The notes: a model not told the origin generated them from the sequence alone. A stretch of DNA of 64,000 nucleotides from Isoetes taiwanensis (GCA_021234155.1 JAJEKV010000277.1:186001-250000); one strand, 5' to 3'; shown: positions 35,730-47,975, counted from the stretch's first letter. Made by a program: numbers and translations.

Positions 35730-36872
35730 TGCAGGGTAGTTGATCCATAGACCCAAAAGGTCTACTAGCAATTTGTCATTAATGTTTGAAGACAGCATAC
35801 CAAATTTCCAATCTAGTGGCTTGCTATAGAAATAGTTCAAAACAGAAGGCAGATCTTTATTGTCACCTACTACCATCATGCACCAAAGGTTGGAAAGTGA
35901 CATGATCAATGCCAGCAAGAAATATCGAAAGACTGGATTCCATTAACTCATTGAATATTTCTATGCTATTAGCTATGACTGGAATATCTTTGAGCCCTAC
36001 ATTACAGTAACCATGCAGTGTTATTGCCTATAGAAAGTTACTAGAATTAACCTCTACATATCAAATGCATTCAATATAAAATGCCATAATCTATTGCAAA
36101 ATGTATTTTAGATTCTTTTATACAAATATTGAACTACGAGAATGGAAAGACAACCACCTTTTCTTCCTTCAAAAGCCAAATCCATAGCTTCGATCACGTC
36201 TTTCAGAAGAGTTATATCTATCTGATAATTGATAGCCTCACCATATCCTTTTAGATGATGCATCTCCACATCATCAGCCTACTTTAACACCATAACCTGC
36301 TAAAAGGTTAAGTGCATAAATAAATACAGATAAGAATGAGATAGAATAAGTAAATATTACAAAAAAGCACTATAAAGAAAGAGCACCTCTTCTCTTGTGA
36401 ACAGCCCATAGATTTAATCAATTATTTCGAGGACAACTGCTTCCTGGACAATATTAATCCACTGTTATCATCAAATCCAATACAAAAAGATAATCAGCTG
36501 AAAAGAATGAATAAAAAAACCATCTTCTAAAGAGTACCTTCAAACAAGCTCTGATGTCAGCATCAGCACATGGCATCTTTCTCTCTGAGACTCTGACTGC
36601 ATCCTTGTTTGTCCAACGAGCTCAACTTGTCTGGTATGTCGGAAAAATGCCAAACATTACCCTAAGAATCTTTATATTTTCTAGCTTTATGTCCTGGGAA
36701 AGAACTGCAATTGCTTAGCAACAACTCAATATAAACCACTAAACAAGTGCCACGATGCAATGTCTTAGACTTTACCTGACATTTAGGCATCAAGTCCCAA
36801 TAATCTTCCAGCATGTGTTCCAGAGACGGACACCTAGGAGTTGCATCCATATAGGACCAGAACCTGCTAGAA
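35730..36872 (-). pseudogene. Decayed multi-exon gene, product not recognised
   Basis: Several minus-strand blocks look like exons with proper splice sites. Exon A, 36,872-36,777: after TTTCTAGCAG it reads FWSYMDATPRCPSLEHMLED and YWDLMPKCQ, then GTAAAG. Exon B, about 36,657-36,538: ends ADADIRACLK before GTACTC, but needs a frameshift to join its start. Exon C, 36,443-36,387: EAVVLEIID-stop-IYGLFTREE between CCAG and GTGCTC. Exon D, 36,296-36,158: VMVLK-stop-ADDVEMHHLK, then GYGEAINYQIDITLLKDVIE and AMDLAFEGRK before GTGGTT. A further block (about 35,985-35,830) reads GLKDIPVIANSIEIFNELME. Stops at 36,416-36,414 (TAA) and 36,281-36,279 (TAG) indicate a pseudogene. I do not recognise the family. 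A terminal-inverted-repeat element begins 20 bp upstream of exon A and may have cut the gene. Confidence 0.4.
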
Positions 36873-36891
36873 ATGCCTATGACATATTTAA

Positions 36892-37655
36892 TAAGATTTA
36901 GACTTATTCAAATCTAATAGATATCCTTCAAAGATGCCATGATAAGATTATATGTATTTGTAACTCTTGTTGATTTTTATAAAATTTTCAGTTTAACTTC
37001 AAATAAAAAGTATGATAGTTATCAGTGTTTAAAATTGTTTTCTACACGAATTTTTAATTTAATCTATTTAAAATTAATTTTTTCATCTAAGATGAACTCT
37101 ATGATTAAAATAATATTATTTTTTAAATGTTTAAAGAAAGTTTAGATGAAATATATCAAATGATTACGTTTATATTTTAATTAAAAAATAATTGAATTGT
37201 TTAGTTCTAATTAATTTTTAATATATATTTTTTAATATTTGTTATTAAAACATAAGCTTTATATTTTAATTAATATTCTAACACTTTTTTTAAAGTATTT
37301 TTAAAGTACTAAGAGTTTGTAAATTATGAGATTCTCATATAATTTTAAGTCATTCACTTATCAAACTATTATATTTTATTTACAAATTATCCTGATTGCC
37401 AAATTTTATATTTGTTAAGATCTAGTTGAAAATTAAAATTTTATATTCTCAAAATGTCTAATTCTAAATAGATTCACATGAAAATTAGTTTAGAAAGCAA
37501 TTGTTTATGTTTCTATAACAATTATACTTTAAATTTAAAGATAAAGTTATATAATTAGAACTTGTAAAAATTATAAGTATCAAGAAAAATTAAACATGAC
37601 ATGTAATCTTAAAATGATATCCCAGTCTATTATATCTGAATAAGTCTAAGTTTTG
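36892..37655. mobile_element. AT-rich element with ~35-bp terminal inverted repeats
   Basis: The left end has AAGATTTAGACTTATTCA, then AATCTAATAGATATCC. The right end, read in reverse, has AAACTTAGACTTATTCA, then GATATAATAGACTGGGATATC. About 760 bp of very AT-rich sequence lies between, with no coding capacity. This is the layout of a non-autonomous DNA transposon (MITE-like). I could not find a convincing target duplication, so the superfamily is open. Confidence 0.6.
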
Positions 37656-37840
37656 TTGCCTTGTGGCTGTTGTTCTGCAAGAGCATGCAAACGCAACAAT
37701 TCAAAAGATAATAATTTCTTTAACTTCAACTCAAAATTGACTTGATATAAGAGAAGTGTCTTTTTTATTAAGTTTGTTATACAATAAATTTATCACAACG
37801 CGCGGCATTTTTCTTTCTCAAGACCTTATCTGTGGGGAAG

Positions 37841-38087
37841 TGAGTCGACAAAGAGAAACCCATTAAGCATTTCCGTTACAAAGAAGAACTGAATGACATC
37901 TTTCGATCTTCACGCCTAATATGAACATAAATTCCCTAGGCATGTTTGTCCATCTAAGCCCCTATATAATTCATGTTTGACCTTGGGGTGCCAATATTTA
38001 TCCCAATGCCATGACCACACAATTAATGATACAAGAAATTTATCGCGGCGGCCAAGGCCGCCGCAAACATTTCTCTTTGTCGACTCA
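37841..38087. repeat. 18-bp perfect inverted repeat, 211-bp spacer
   Basis: TGAGTCGACAAAGAGAAA at 37,841-37,858 is exactly complementary to TTTCTCTTTGTCGACTCA at 38,070-38,087. Each is flanked on the outside or inside by a TTTATC...CGCGGC patch (37,788-37,806 and 38,039-38,050). Confidence 0.85.
38045..38064. repeat. GC-rich perfect palindrome
   Basis: GCGGCGGCC-AA-GGCCGCCGC, 9-bp arms with a 2-bp centre, inside an AT-rich region and inside the 18-bp inverted repeat pair. Confidence 0.85.
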
Positions 38088-38089
38088 CT

Positions 38090-41000
38090 TACATATGAAG
38101 TTTTTTGTGAAGTCGAAATGGCAACAGAGAAGTATGATAATTGAATCACTGCCAGAATGAACACTTTTATATATCGCTCAATGGATTCGATCAAAAATAG
38201 CCCCAGGATTTGTGAACATTGCTAACAAATGGGTCTTAAGAATTTACCTTGGTGTATTGTGTTTTCTAAATCATATTTCGGGTGGATGTACGAAACTCCT
38301 CATGGGGATTTGTTGCCATAGTCATCTAGCAATGATTTTTAGACTAGCAATGATTGTTTAGACTCCCATGCTTGATGAAGTCCAAATATGTATGTCAAGT
38401 TTTATTGTGATCTCCATTCTCATTTCATCCATGCTCTTGCAAATGGTTATGTAGGATGAGTTTGAGTTGAACAATTGAATCATTGGGTAGTTTGAGTTGA
38501 GAGGAAATATATAGTTTTAGTTGAGAAGAAATGTAAAAGATAATGGTGGCATCGTGCGCAATGGTTGTGCATCTTGTAGGGTGGATGTCCTACTACACTA
38601 TTGCTTAATCTATGCATTGTGTGTTTAATATATATAGTTTAGTGTACTGCTTCACAGCTAGGCTTGGCTTCACATCTTTAGAATGGTGACCCAAAATTTC
38701 CAGTAAGCTTCTTGGAAAGTGTTTGCAACTTATAAGCTTAGCAGAGAAAATAATTTGATGCAAACATAAGCACCTTCAAAAATTCCAGTAACACCAACCT
38801 TCGAGTCCTCATATGTCACATAGAATTCCTAGGAAAGATGAAAGGAGAATTATTACTCAAGGAAGTGATATTTTCAACATTTAATGTTGCAAGTGAACTG
38901 TAGTTATTTTAAACAATGGTTAACAATACAAACGAATCATATTATCACACTATAAAAACATGTTATTTTTTTAGTTTATGTTATTTCTTACCTTGTTAGA
39001 AAACTCTCAGGCCTGTTATTGGCTAAACTTTAAGAAATTGGGGCCATTTCTATCCCTTTATCCCATTTCTTCCTATCTTTGCAATGATTATAACATGAAA
39101 TAAAGAACGTTAATCTGTAATGAAGAGATAAGCATGGTCTGCATGCATTGAAGTGCTTCATACAAAAACAAAGGAAGTCGTAGCAGATGCTTTACCAGGG
39201 CAGAATGTTTCAAAAGTGCGGATCCTCTAATCAGATTAGAAAGGAGGAGTTGGAATGAAGAGCAAAGAAGAGAGACAAATATCCAGTATTGGAAAATCTG
39301 CAGCACAACTCTAAAACAGAGAGGACTTATCTTGTGCTTGCATATTGAGATAGTATTCCCAAGCATCAGGAGATCAAAAGATATAACAGCATGAAAAAGC
39401 CAGCAAAAAAGTGCATTCAATATTTTTACCTATTGCAACCGCCTGATTCATTCAAGTTCTAAGTATACCGTTGGAGCTTTTTCCATGTAAACCTGCATGC
39501 AAGAATCTCAAATTCGAAATGGAAATAGGGAAGAAATCACTTTTACTTCTTTTGCAAAAATCCTAAAGGTTTGAAATGCACATCCTGCAAAGAGAGCTCT
39601 TTGCCATACATTAATATTTGTAAAGATTGAATCGTAAGCTCATTTCCCATATCCGAAGAAGGATACATGTAAGCTGGAGCTCATTGAATAAAGGCAATGA
39701 GCGAGAAACAAAGCGATTTGTGGCTATGGCACTGCCAGCATATACGGTGAAGATCTTCTCGACCGTCTCACCGAAAACGTGGCTTCTCAATATGATATAG
39801 ATTGCGGCGGAGAAAAAATGAGGAGAGAACAAAAAAAAAAAAGAAAAATAAGAAGCTCGATTATATATGTGTAGATAAGTCCATGTGGTCTCCGCCTACA
39901 AAACAATTTTAGCATGAGCCCATGCTCCATAGTTTACACATTTGCAAGATAATAATATATTACAATATCTAATGAAAGTTTAAGGCTCATCCTTTATTTC
40001 ATGTGTGGCCATGATCGTCTTTTCTTCCAAGACATAAAAAGCAATGACTGCTCTTCATAAACTTAAAATATTTACATCTTTAACTTGTTTGCCAATTGTA
40101 TTTTAAGAATTTTTTTTTTTAATTATAATTATACTGATATATGCATACATACAAGATGGTGTGAACTGGAGCCAAAACAATGGTTTGGTGCTAAGTCAAC
40201 AGTCTGCAGGGATAAGGAGACAATCCCAAGGCATTTCAAGCGTGAAGGTTTGTTTTGAAAGGGAACATGCTAAATGGAACAAGTGCTTTAGCCTATACAA
40301 TATATGCATTCTTAATTTTAATGTTGATGCTAATGGGTACCATCAAAATTAATTCTTGATATACTAGAAGTGAATTCAGGCAGATACATTGGAATCTGGG
40401 CTCAGAGGCTAAGGTTCGTCTGTCGGAGCCATCAACTGAAAGCGTTAGCTGATTGTACTTGGGTTTAAAGAATCGAGTTACAACCATAACACGGTAAGTG
40501 ATGACTTTAACAACAGTAAACAAAAATGCAAGGTTGCGCATTTTTTCTCTAATATTTATTGTCAAGGGTTGCCATTCGGCAAAAGTTATACGTATACTTG
40601 GATAAACATGAACTCTTATGGGTAGTTCTAGGGTTCCAGTGAAACAATTTAGGGTTTCAACTATTGAGGCCATTAAATGGAGACGTTTCCTGATGGAGGA
40701 ACTGGTCTTCCGTCAAAAATACTGAGTGAGAAACTTTTGAGACCATATCTTCTCTTGATGCTCCTTGTTTCTCCCTCTGCAATTTCGTTTTATCTCCCTT
40801 TGCAATTTCTGATGTGAGATGGGGCAGAAAGAACGTAACGACAAATCTACTTTGGAAAAATGGAGCAGATAGTCATGAATACAAATCTTGGAGTTAGTTC
40901 AACAAAAGCGGCTGCAGAACCTAAGGAAAGTGGGATTTCCAGAATTACGGCTTATCAGCAAACTAGAGTTCTTTTTGGAGCGCAAGATCTTCAGGTTCTA

Positions 41001-42400
41001 TACATTGTTTTGAGATATCATTGCTTAGAGTTGATTTATTGCATGATGCTGAGCTAAAGCTTAAAATTACAATAAGATATTACACAGATCTAAGTATTTA
41101 TCTCAATTACAGTTGAATAGCATTGTAGTATGCACTTGTCTTATGAAAATGAGGTAAATCCATTGCATATTTGCATGTTTGAGCACAAAAAGGTTATTAA
41201 GCTTTGATTGGATAGGAGATTCTAAGATTAAGCAAATCTGCGACATGGGTATACGATCTGTGTTATTGCAACTAAGTTAATGAAATTGTTAGAATGATTA
41301 ACCTACACATGAGAAATTGAGACAAAAGCTCTCTAGTGCATAGGTGTGCTTGTGCACGAGCAATATAGATGCAGGCATTTGCAAATTCTGAGATCATAAG
41401 AGAAGGTGGTCTCCAAGGAGCATACCATTCAAAAGTAGCTGGCCATAATATAATATGATTCACAGCAGGTCTGATATGGGATTAACTTGCTTGATGGCTA
41501 AAGCTTTTGGCTGTGGGAAAATTTAACGTGGTTGCACTGTTGTAAAATACATTGATGTTGTTCTTGCTGGTAATATTTAGGGAGTATACCAACCTAAACT
41601 AAATCCGCGCTGACCTGCATGCTGGATCAAAAATTGAAGGTGAGGTTCCTGCTAGAAAATAGGTATGATATATGGACAGGGTTGGTAAAGGGCTATACTG
41701 ATTGAATGTGGCTACACTGATCTATGGCAGAAAATACACGTGTTTAAGCTGTACTTCAGGTTTGACTCTAAGGTAAGGGGGTCCATATTGTTACATGAAG
41801 AATTTGCAGGGCAATTCTGGCCACATATTATTCTGCTTGATATAACACTTAGAAATTTGAGCTGTTATCCAGGTTTGCATGCATACACTATTACCATTAA
41901 AGACATGGTGAATGGGAATACTTAAGAAACCTATAGCTTACCTGTTAGTAGCTTAGGCTTTTACCCTGATTAAGGCTAACTGTCCTTTGGTTCTACTGCA
42001 TGTAACCAGGTTTCTTGCCCAATGCTTTGATGTATCTATCTTTCTAAGCTGGTGGTTCAAAAAACAAGACTGCAAGTAAGATTATTCCATTGGGAAATCA
42101 GAGATCAGATTTGAAACTCAGAACTATGTATTACATTATAGGCTTGTCGTATTATGTTATTGGGATGATTACATAAGTTTCAATTTGGAGATACTCATAG
42201 CATTCATGAGGAATATAGTTGTATTAATGTTGTATAGTGTTTTTTTTCTTTTGAAAAACATGGTATAATTACAAAGTAATAATGTTATGTCCTTATCCTG
42301 GCCTAGGAAAATTGTTCCTGTCAATTTTCTAGGGCTGCTAAAGGCAGACTTGGTATTTTCAGTCGGGAATATCAAGGATGGAAGTCTGGAAACATATTTG
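38090..42400. other. Non-coding stretch, no gene recognised
   Basis: ORFs are below 130 codons and unrecognised: minus 39,420-39,088, minus 40,673-40,293, plus 40,860-41,057. The last follows a purine-rich leader and ends in a CAG|GTTCTA-type junction, so it could be a first exon, but I have no support from downstream sequence. Confidence 0.4.
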
Positions 42401-42404
42401 AAGG

Positions 42405-43000
42405 TTTTTTTTTTTTTTAAAGGAAAAGGAAGGATTTTATTAATCATAAATTAGAAACATACAAAATGGGGCTCAGAGCCCAAATAGCAAGTATCTGAAG
42501 AATAAGAACAGAACCAAAAAAACCATCTCATGCAAACTATTCTGAAATCTCATCTGCACAGAGGTCACCTTCAAAGCCATATTCCACTTGGGTGTTCTGG
42601 ATTTCGGGAGGGGGTATGGATCGGGAGGGACGATAAGTTCAATAAGGAGGCCGGAACTGCAGGTAGATAAGGGAAAGAGTGGGTAGCAGTGAGGGCATGG
42701 CATAGGAAGGGGGAGCAATCCAATTAATTTCTGTCCAAGATGGGGTAAGCAGCAGCAATTCTTCAAGGGGGACCTGAATTATATCCAGGAGTACACCGGC
42801 AGCTGCTTCACATCTACCTTTATGGTAATAATACATGGATCTCAAACAGGAACCCAGGCTCTTAGAAAAAATTAATAGCCATGGGGGCAATTGCCTAAGT
42901 GGGAAAAATGGGGGTGCTAAGGATCTACTACCTTGAAAAAATGGTCTTTTATCGCATGGATGATGAATCAAGCACAACACATTGCATTCATCAAACAAGA
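42405..43000 (-). mobile_element. Possible 3' end of a non-LTR retrotransposon
   Basis: Minus strand ends ...TAATAAAATCCTTCCTTTTCC-TTT followed by a 14-A run (plus 42,405-42,418), the form of a poly-A-tailed retroelement end. The adjoining ORFs (minus 42,998-42,639 and 42,766-42,473) have no domain I recognise, so the body of the element is not established. Confidence 0.35.
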
Positions 43001-43307
43001 AGATTAGACCATACTACATACCTTAAACTCTTGAACAAACCCATAGAGTAACTCAAGCTCAACTCTTAAACCTAAAACAAGAACCTACATACTTAAGCTA
43101 CGAAGTTTCACCATTGCAAAGGGAGGCACATATCTGATAAGCGGGGCAAGAATTTAAAGACATGCAAGGAGTCTGCTAGAAATGCTCATTCCCAAAGTGG
43201 AGCTCCTAAAAGTGGCCCTAATAATGGCTTATATACTCTATAGTCCATACAGATATGCAATCGCATACAAAAGTCAATAGATGGCTATAAAGGAGTCTAG
43301 TTGATAT

Positions 43308-43735
43308 GGTCATGGGGTATGGGATAAAGCCTAAAAAGGTTAGGACCTATCTGATAACAATTTTCATGAAGGATCCGCCCTTTTGATGTATTGGTTATCA
43401 CGAGAGGTACTAGTGTTTAATAATTAGTATATTAAAGCCATGGTTCAATTCCTCGTGGCAACATTGATGCTGTTCCACATGCTTGAGAACAAGCATCTCG
43501 AGGAAGGGAGGGAACTAATATGGCCATGGGGGATTGAATAAAGCCTAGAATTCAATTTCTATGAAAGATTTACCCTTTTGATGTGTTGGTTATTAGTAGA
43601 GATGCTAATGCGTAACATTGGGAGGGAACTAATATGGTCATGGGGGATTGAATAAAGCCTAGAATTCAATTTCCATGAAAGATTTACCCTTCTGATATGT
43701 TGATTATTAGTAGAGATATTAATGCGTAACATTGG
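43308..43735. repeat. ~110-bp tandem repeat, three copies
   Basis: GGAGGGAACTAATATGG-CATGGGGGATTGAATAAAGCC...TTATTAGTAGAGAT-CTAATGCGTAACATT occurs at about 43,509-43,618 and 43,620-43,733, about 95% alike. A more diverged copy (ATATGGTCATGGGG...GGATAAAGCC...GATGTATTGGTTATCACGAG) lies at 43,310-43,420. Confidence 0.85.
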
Positions 43736-43768
43736 TATCTCCGTTCATGGGTTGATACTTGGTATAAA

Positions 43769-43881
43769 TATATAAATGGCCATACTAATATTAACCTTAG
43801 GATTGGTTTTATGTAATCTAGATGTGGTTACAAGACATGGCATAAATATTTTCGTCTTTCTTTCTCTTTCTCTTGCTCCCC
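43769..43881. repeat. Direct repeat flanking the gag region, copy 1
   Basis: ATATAAATGGCCATACTAAT through CTTTCTCTTTCTCTTGCTCC. Copy 2 is at 45,765-45,876 with about 90% identity. It contains a TATAAATA-type box just before it (43,763). Confidence 0.85.
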
Positions 43882-44380
43882 ACATCCACTCTCCCAGCAC
43901 CAATATATCAATTCCTCCCCTTCCCGGATTGATCGTCCTCGATGAAGAAATTATATGGCAAATTTAATACAACCAAGATGGTTGCAATCCAAGTTGAGTC
44001 CACAGCTAGAAATAATCAAGCCCAGTCCTCTAGGCTAAAAAGTTTATTTATTATAATAATATTGAACAACAAGATTAACAATTATGATACAGACATAATT
44101 GCTGTCTGCAAACTCATTGCAAACAAAATTATTCCTAGGAATTCACCTACCTCCTTCACGGAGCTACACACTTAATTAACAACTTAACTAAAACTACTTT
44201 AAATAGGCAATATGCAACTTCGCCTTTTCCTTTTGAACTTTGTCCGCAAATGCAACTTGTTAATTCATCTTGGTGCTTGGTTCAGGCAGAAGTTCTTCTA
44301 TTTGAAACACTTGGGCTGGGGGTCCACTAGGACGAGGATTTGTTCTATATTCAATTCTGCCTTGATCCCTTCGTTCACCT

Positions 44381-45225
44381 TTATTGCCTCGGCCATTCCG
44401 GTCTTCTTTTGCATTTAACTTCAGGGCAATCTACTTTAAGATGTGGTCCTCCACAATAGAAACATCCTCTTTTCTTTGATGAAGACCGGTCAAATTGGTT
44501 GTCCCACCTTGATTTCTGAGATTGATCTTGATTATCTCCCATGCTTGGTCTGGATCTCTTGTTTTCTTTGTCTGAATTCTTGCTATTGCTTACTTTGTCA
44601 TTGCCTTTATCATCAGAATATCTGTCCCATATGTTGCAATTTATAGAATAAGGATTTAACTTTCTTTCTGCAGCAATAGCTTTTTTTGTGGCCTCTTCTA
44701 AAGTCTGCGGATCTATAAAGCTCAATTCTGCATATAAAGAATTTTTAAGTTGCGTATCAGTTCCTTCTCATTCAATCCATCCATTTGAGTAGACAAGTAT
44801 ATAAATTCTGATGTATACTGGTAGACTGATTCATTGTCGTCTTGTTTGAAGAGGTCCCATTCTTATTTGATGTCGTCGTGATAATTAGCAGTCAGGTTAT
44901 AGCCTTATAAACCTTTCTCATGTTAAAATCTTTGGATCCATTCTTTTTCTTCCATATCTTCTAGCCATATATGTTAAATATTTATCCATGGCTTGAAGCT
45001 TCTGTTTTTCTGTAGCTTTTACTATTTGGTTTGCACGGGAGGCTCATGCAGAAATTTATAGGCTAAACACAAATATTCTAACTGACTTTGGCGTTCTACT
45101 TGATTAGAAGAGGCAAGAATAACAATTTGGTCTGCTATGTAGCTGGCATTGCTAATAGCTTGGTTATATTGCTAATCAGGTATGCCGAAGCGATTGATAG
45201 ACATATCCATTCAAAGGATTGGTTT
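44381..45225 (-). pseudogene. LTR-retrotransposon gag with zinc knuckle
   Basis: The minus strand reads a gag-like capsid segment in shifted frames (EWDLFKQDDNESVYQYTSEF, then MDGLNEKELI near 44,760-44,860). An open 114-codon stretch follows (44,725-44,381) with LEEATKKAIAAERKLNPYS, an Asp/Lys/Ser-rich linker and the knuckle CFYCGGPHLKVDC. The knuckle spacing is C-x2-C-x3-H-x4-C, one residue shorter than the usual x4, so zinc binding is doubtful. Reading stops after KRRPEWPRQ with no protease or RT. A primer site lies just upstream at 45,235. Earlier frame contains stops, so it is not functional. Confidence 0.7.
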
Positions 45226-45234
45226 GAGGATCAA

Positions 45235-45250
45235 GAAGCTCTGATACTAA
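45235..45250 (-). other. Primer-binding site upstream of the gag
   Basis: The minus strand reads TTAGTATCAGAGCTTC; GTATCAGAGC is the conserved tRNA-Met primer core of plant elements. The 5' LTR would lie at higher coordinates, roughly 45,254-45,764 (starting TGATATGAATAC and ending TTGAACA on the plus strand), but no second copy of it is present in the window. Confidence 0.55.
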
Positions 45251-45313
45251 AATTGATATGAATACAAAATATTCTAGCAAGACAATAATCACAGAATAAG
45301 TTTAAACAAGTAA

Positions 45314-45375
45314 AGATATCTGAAAAAACAATGTCCAGCCTCCAAGATATCTGAAAAAACAATGTCCAGCCTCCA
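45314..45375. repeat. Perfect 31-bp tandem duplication
   Basis: AGATATCTGAAAAAACAATG followed by TCCAGCCTCCA, two adjacent identical copies. Confidence 0.95.
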
Positions 45376-45764
45376 AGCACAAGAATTCAAGAGAAAGACT
45401 GAATTTTGGAAAAGGTTTGACTTAAGGAAGAAAACAATTTAACAATAGAGCACCCGCTCCAGCATTATCACAAATTTATAAGGAAGAATAATTTAAATAA
45501 AAAGCTTGGGTCGGTATGGAAATCCACCAAAAGTGTTAATAGACTCGGCTATCCAACTTCACACGTATAGACAACAATTTTGATCTCAAAAGGGTTTTCT
45601 TAAAGAGGCAAAATTCTGGAGCTTGGTGTCGGATTCATGTCTTCAGAATTGCGGTCCAATCTCTCTTGTAACTGCCCGCTTGTTGGTCTCAGGTGGTCGA
45701 GCCCCTTTTTTAAAAGGCCCCACGCCTTATATATTAGGATAAAGGGATTTGCCTTTTATTGAAC

Positions 45765-45876
45765 ATATAAATGGCGATACTAATATTAACCATAGGATTG
45801 GTTTTATTTAATCTAGATGTGGTTACAAGACATGCGTAGATATTTATGTCTTTCTTTCTCTTTCTCTTGCTCCCCA
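45765..45876. repeat. Direct repeat flanking the gag region, copy 2
   Basis: Matches 43,769-43,881 in the same orientation, about 2.0 kb apart, too long to be a target duplication. Confidence 0.85.
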
Positions 45877-46477
45877 AAACCACTCCCCGAAAAGCAAAGA
45901 CAATATCATTGTCTCTCGCCTTAGATTCCACTCTACTCGAGATTCCACTCTCCTCGATAGCCTAGGTACACAATACATGCATATCTCCTCCACGCGTGCA
46001 TGTGTGTACATACATATGTATATCCCTCCCATACACGACTATGTATACGGTCTCTTTATACCACCCAACAGTGGGCACCACGGTGGGAAAATGTGCCACT
46101 CCATGTCGAAGAACCCACAACAAAATGTAATATTATAGTCCTTGGAACATGTCCCCAAATGACACATTTACATGGATGTTTATAAGAGAACTTAACCTCC
46201 TAAAGACCCAAATAACTGGTATCAAGCAAACTGGTCCAAAATAACTGTGACGAAATATATATGTCTGTATCTGTGGCAAACTTTGAAAGATGATATCTTG
46301 AGTTCCAGAGTTCTGTTTGATGTGCACCATGGCTTTTTGAATTCATACATCTATTGATTTAGGATAGATCCTGTTTTATTGAATATCACCCTCTATTTTT
46401 ATAGAAAAACGACTTGCTATAACCCAAAAATTCTTCACCATTTTCCTGTAATTGGAGCTATGCCAAAGCTGAATTCC
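45877..46477. other. Non-coding stretch
   Basis: Probably the 3' flank or 3' LTR region of the minus-strand gypsy element whose integrase ends at 46,478. No second LTR copy is visible to prove it. Confidence 0.35.
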
Positions 46478-47008
46478 TTAGAATAGCACTTCTCCTTCAA
46501 AACAAGGCCTGAGATCCTTTCCATTCCTGGGATTAGGCAACCATTCCCCTTCTGGAGTCATCAAGCACAAAGCCCCACCTGGTACCTCTTTATCAATCAG
46601 AACTGGGCCTTCCCATGAGCTTTGAAATTTGGATAGATGCTTCTTAGTGGTACTACACAAAACCAATTGCCCTTCCTCAAATGGATTGACTCAGAACTTA
46701 TCGTTGATCGCCTTTACTTTTTGTTATGCTTCATATTAAACTCTGCTGCTTTTTCTCTCATCTCTTGCAATTGCAGCAATCATCCATCCTATTATGCACA
46801 TGATGTGGAGATAGAGCTTCTCCTATTAAACATAATAGGGTATCTCCATGAATGAACACAAAGGAATGTCCAAATGAATAGGCATCACAACTTGCACTCC
46901 TTAAACCAATTCAAATGGTGTAAATCAGAGCCAACTTGTAGGTACATCTAAAACCCCATAAGGTACCAGTCAAAGCTTCATGCCAATTTCTTTAATTATC
47001 CTTCACTG
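46478..47008 (-). pseudogene. Ty3/gypsy integrase C-terminal part
   Basis: Directly after the LINE poly-A junction the minus strand resumes integrase sequence: TVKDN-stop-RNWHEALTGTLWGF, then SWEGPVLIDKEVPGGAL and EWLPNPRNGKDLRP near 46,500-46,600. These are the post-catalytic and chromodomain-proximal parts of gypsy integrases. It continues the fragment at 57,244-57,506, from which the LINE separates it. Stops and shifts show it is dead. Confidence 0.85.
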
Positions 47009-47049
47009 TTTTTTTTTTTTGAAGAACTGTGTCATCAATATATTAAAAG

Positions 47050-47975
47050 AATGGTAATGTTACAAAGCAAGTGAGGAGGAAAGAGAACTGCCCCAAAGAG
47101 ACAGCGATACCTCGACACTCCACAACAAACTCACAGAAAAACTGCAACTCTACTGCTGTACAAACTGACCATCACCATCTACAACACCCAGGAAGTCCCG
47201 CCAAATGGCAAACTTCCGCTCTACTAATCCCGGGAACACCAGAAAGCTTTGAAATAGCTTGTACCTGAGTCGAGGAATCAGAGAGGTTGCAGGCTGCTGA
47301 ATCCCCTGAAAGATCCACAACCGCCGCCGCTTCCAAATCAACCACACCAACCAAGCCACGCACAGATGCAAGGCTTGCTGCCGCAAGAGCGGCCAAGCAC
47401 CAGGATACACATGAAGCAGCAACTGCTGGCTAGTCAATCTCACCTGAAACAGAGCCCTAACCCAATCCTGTGCATAAACGCAAATGGGGGCATAAAACCG
47501 ACAATGCTCCACAGGTCAACGATGAAGGCCACAACAAGGGGCGGAGAGGGCTCACACCCGCCTAAAAGCCCGACTCACAAGGGCATACACCACGATACAA
47601 CGGTGCACCACCTGCCATGGAAGCACCCTAACCTTTTGGGGGAAGTGAGCTCCATGTCGCCCAAACCGAGCGCCATTGAGAACAGGAAGTCTGCGAGACC
47701 ACTTTGCGAAGCGGCAGCAGTGTCATGAATAGCTAGCACCCAAGAATAACAAGACCGCACAAAACAAGAAGACACAACATCGGAGGATGAACCCTCAAAC
47801 CTGCACCACCACATCATCATCCCGAGGGACTATAGGTATGTGTAGCGGGGCCTCTCCCGCCACTTGTTCCCGGATAGCCCTCCAAAGTAAAGCGAGCTCG
47901 AAGAACTCCCACGAAGCTAGGTGACCACCCCAATACCAATCCTCCAAGGTGAGGACGGCCGGTGGGTATAAAATC
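47050..47975 (-). pseudogene. LINE ORF2 C-terminus (zf-RVT-like)
   Basis: Readable pieces in shifted frames: ILYPPAVLTLEDWYWGGHLA (47,977-47,918), then PQKVRVLPWQVVHRCI (about 47,590-47,650, the zf-RVT KVRVFLW-type motif), then VAWLVWLIWKRRRLWIFQG (about 47,310-47,410), the typical end of plant LINE ORF2. Multiple frameshifts. Confidence 0.7.

Noticed and set aside
43769-45876. The 113-bp direct repeats as the LTRs of the gag element
   Set aside because: The primer site at 45,235 requires the 5' LTR to end near 45,254, about 500 bp from the right-hand repeat; the layout does not fit.
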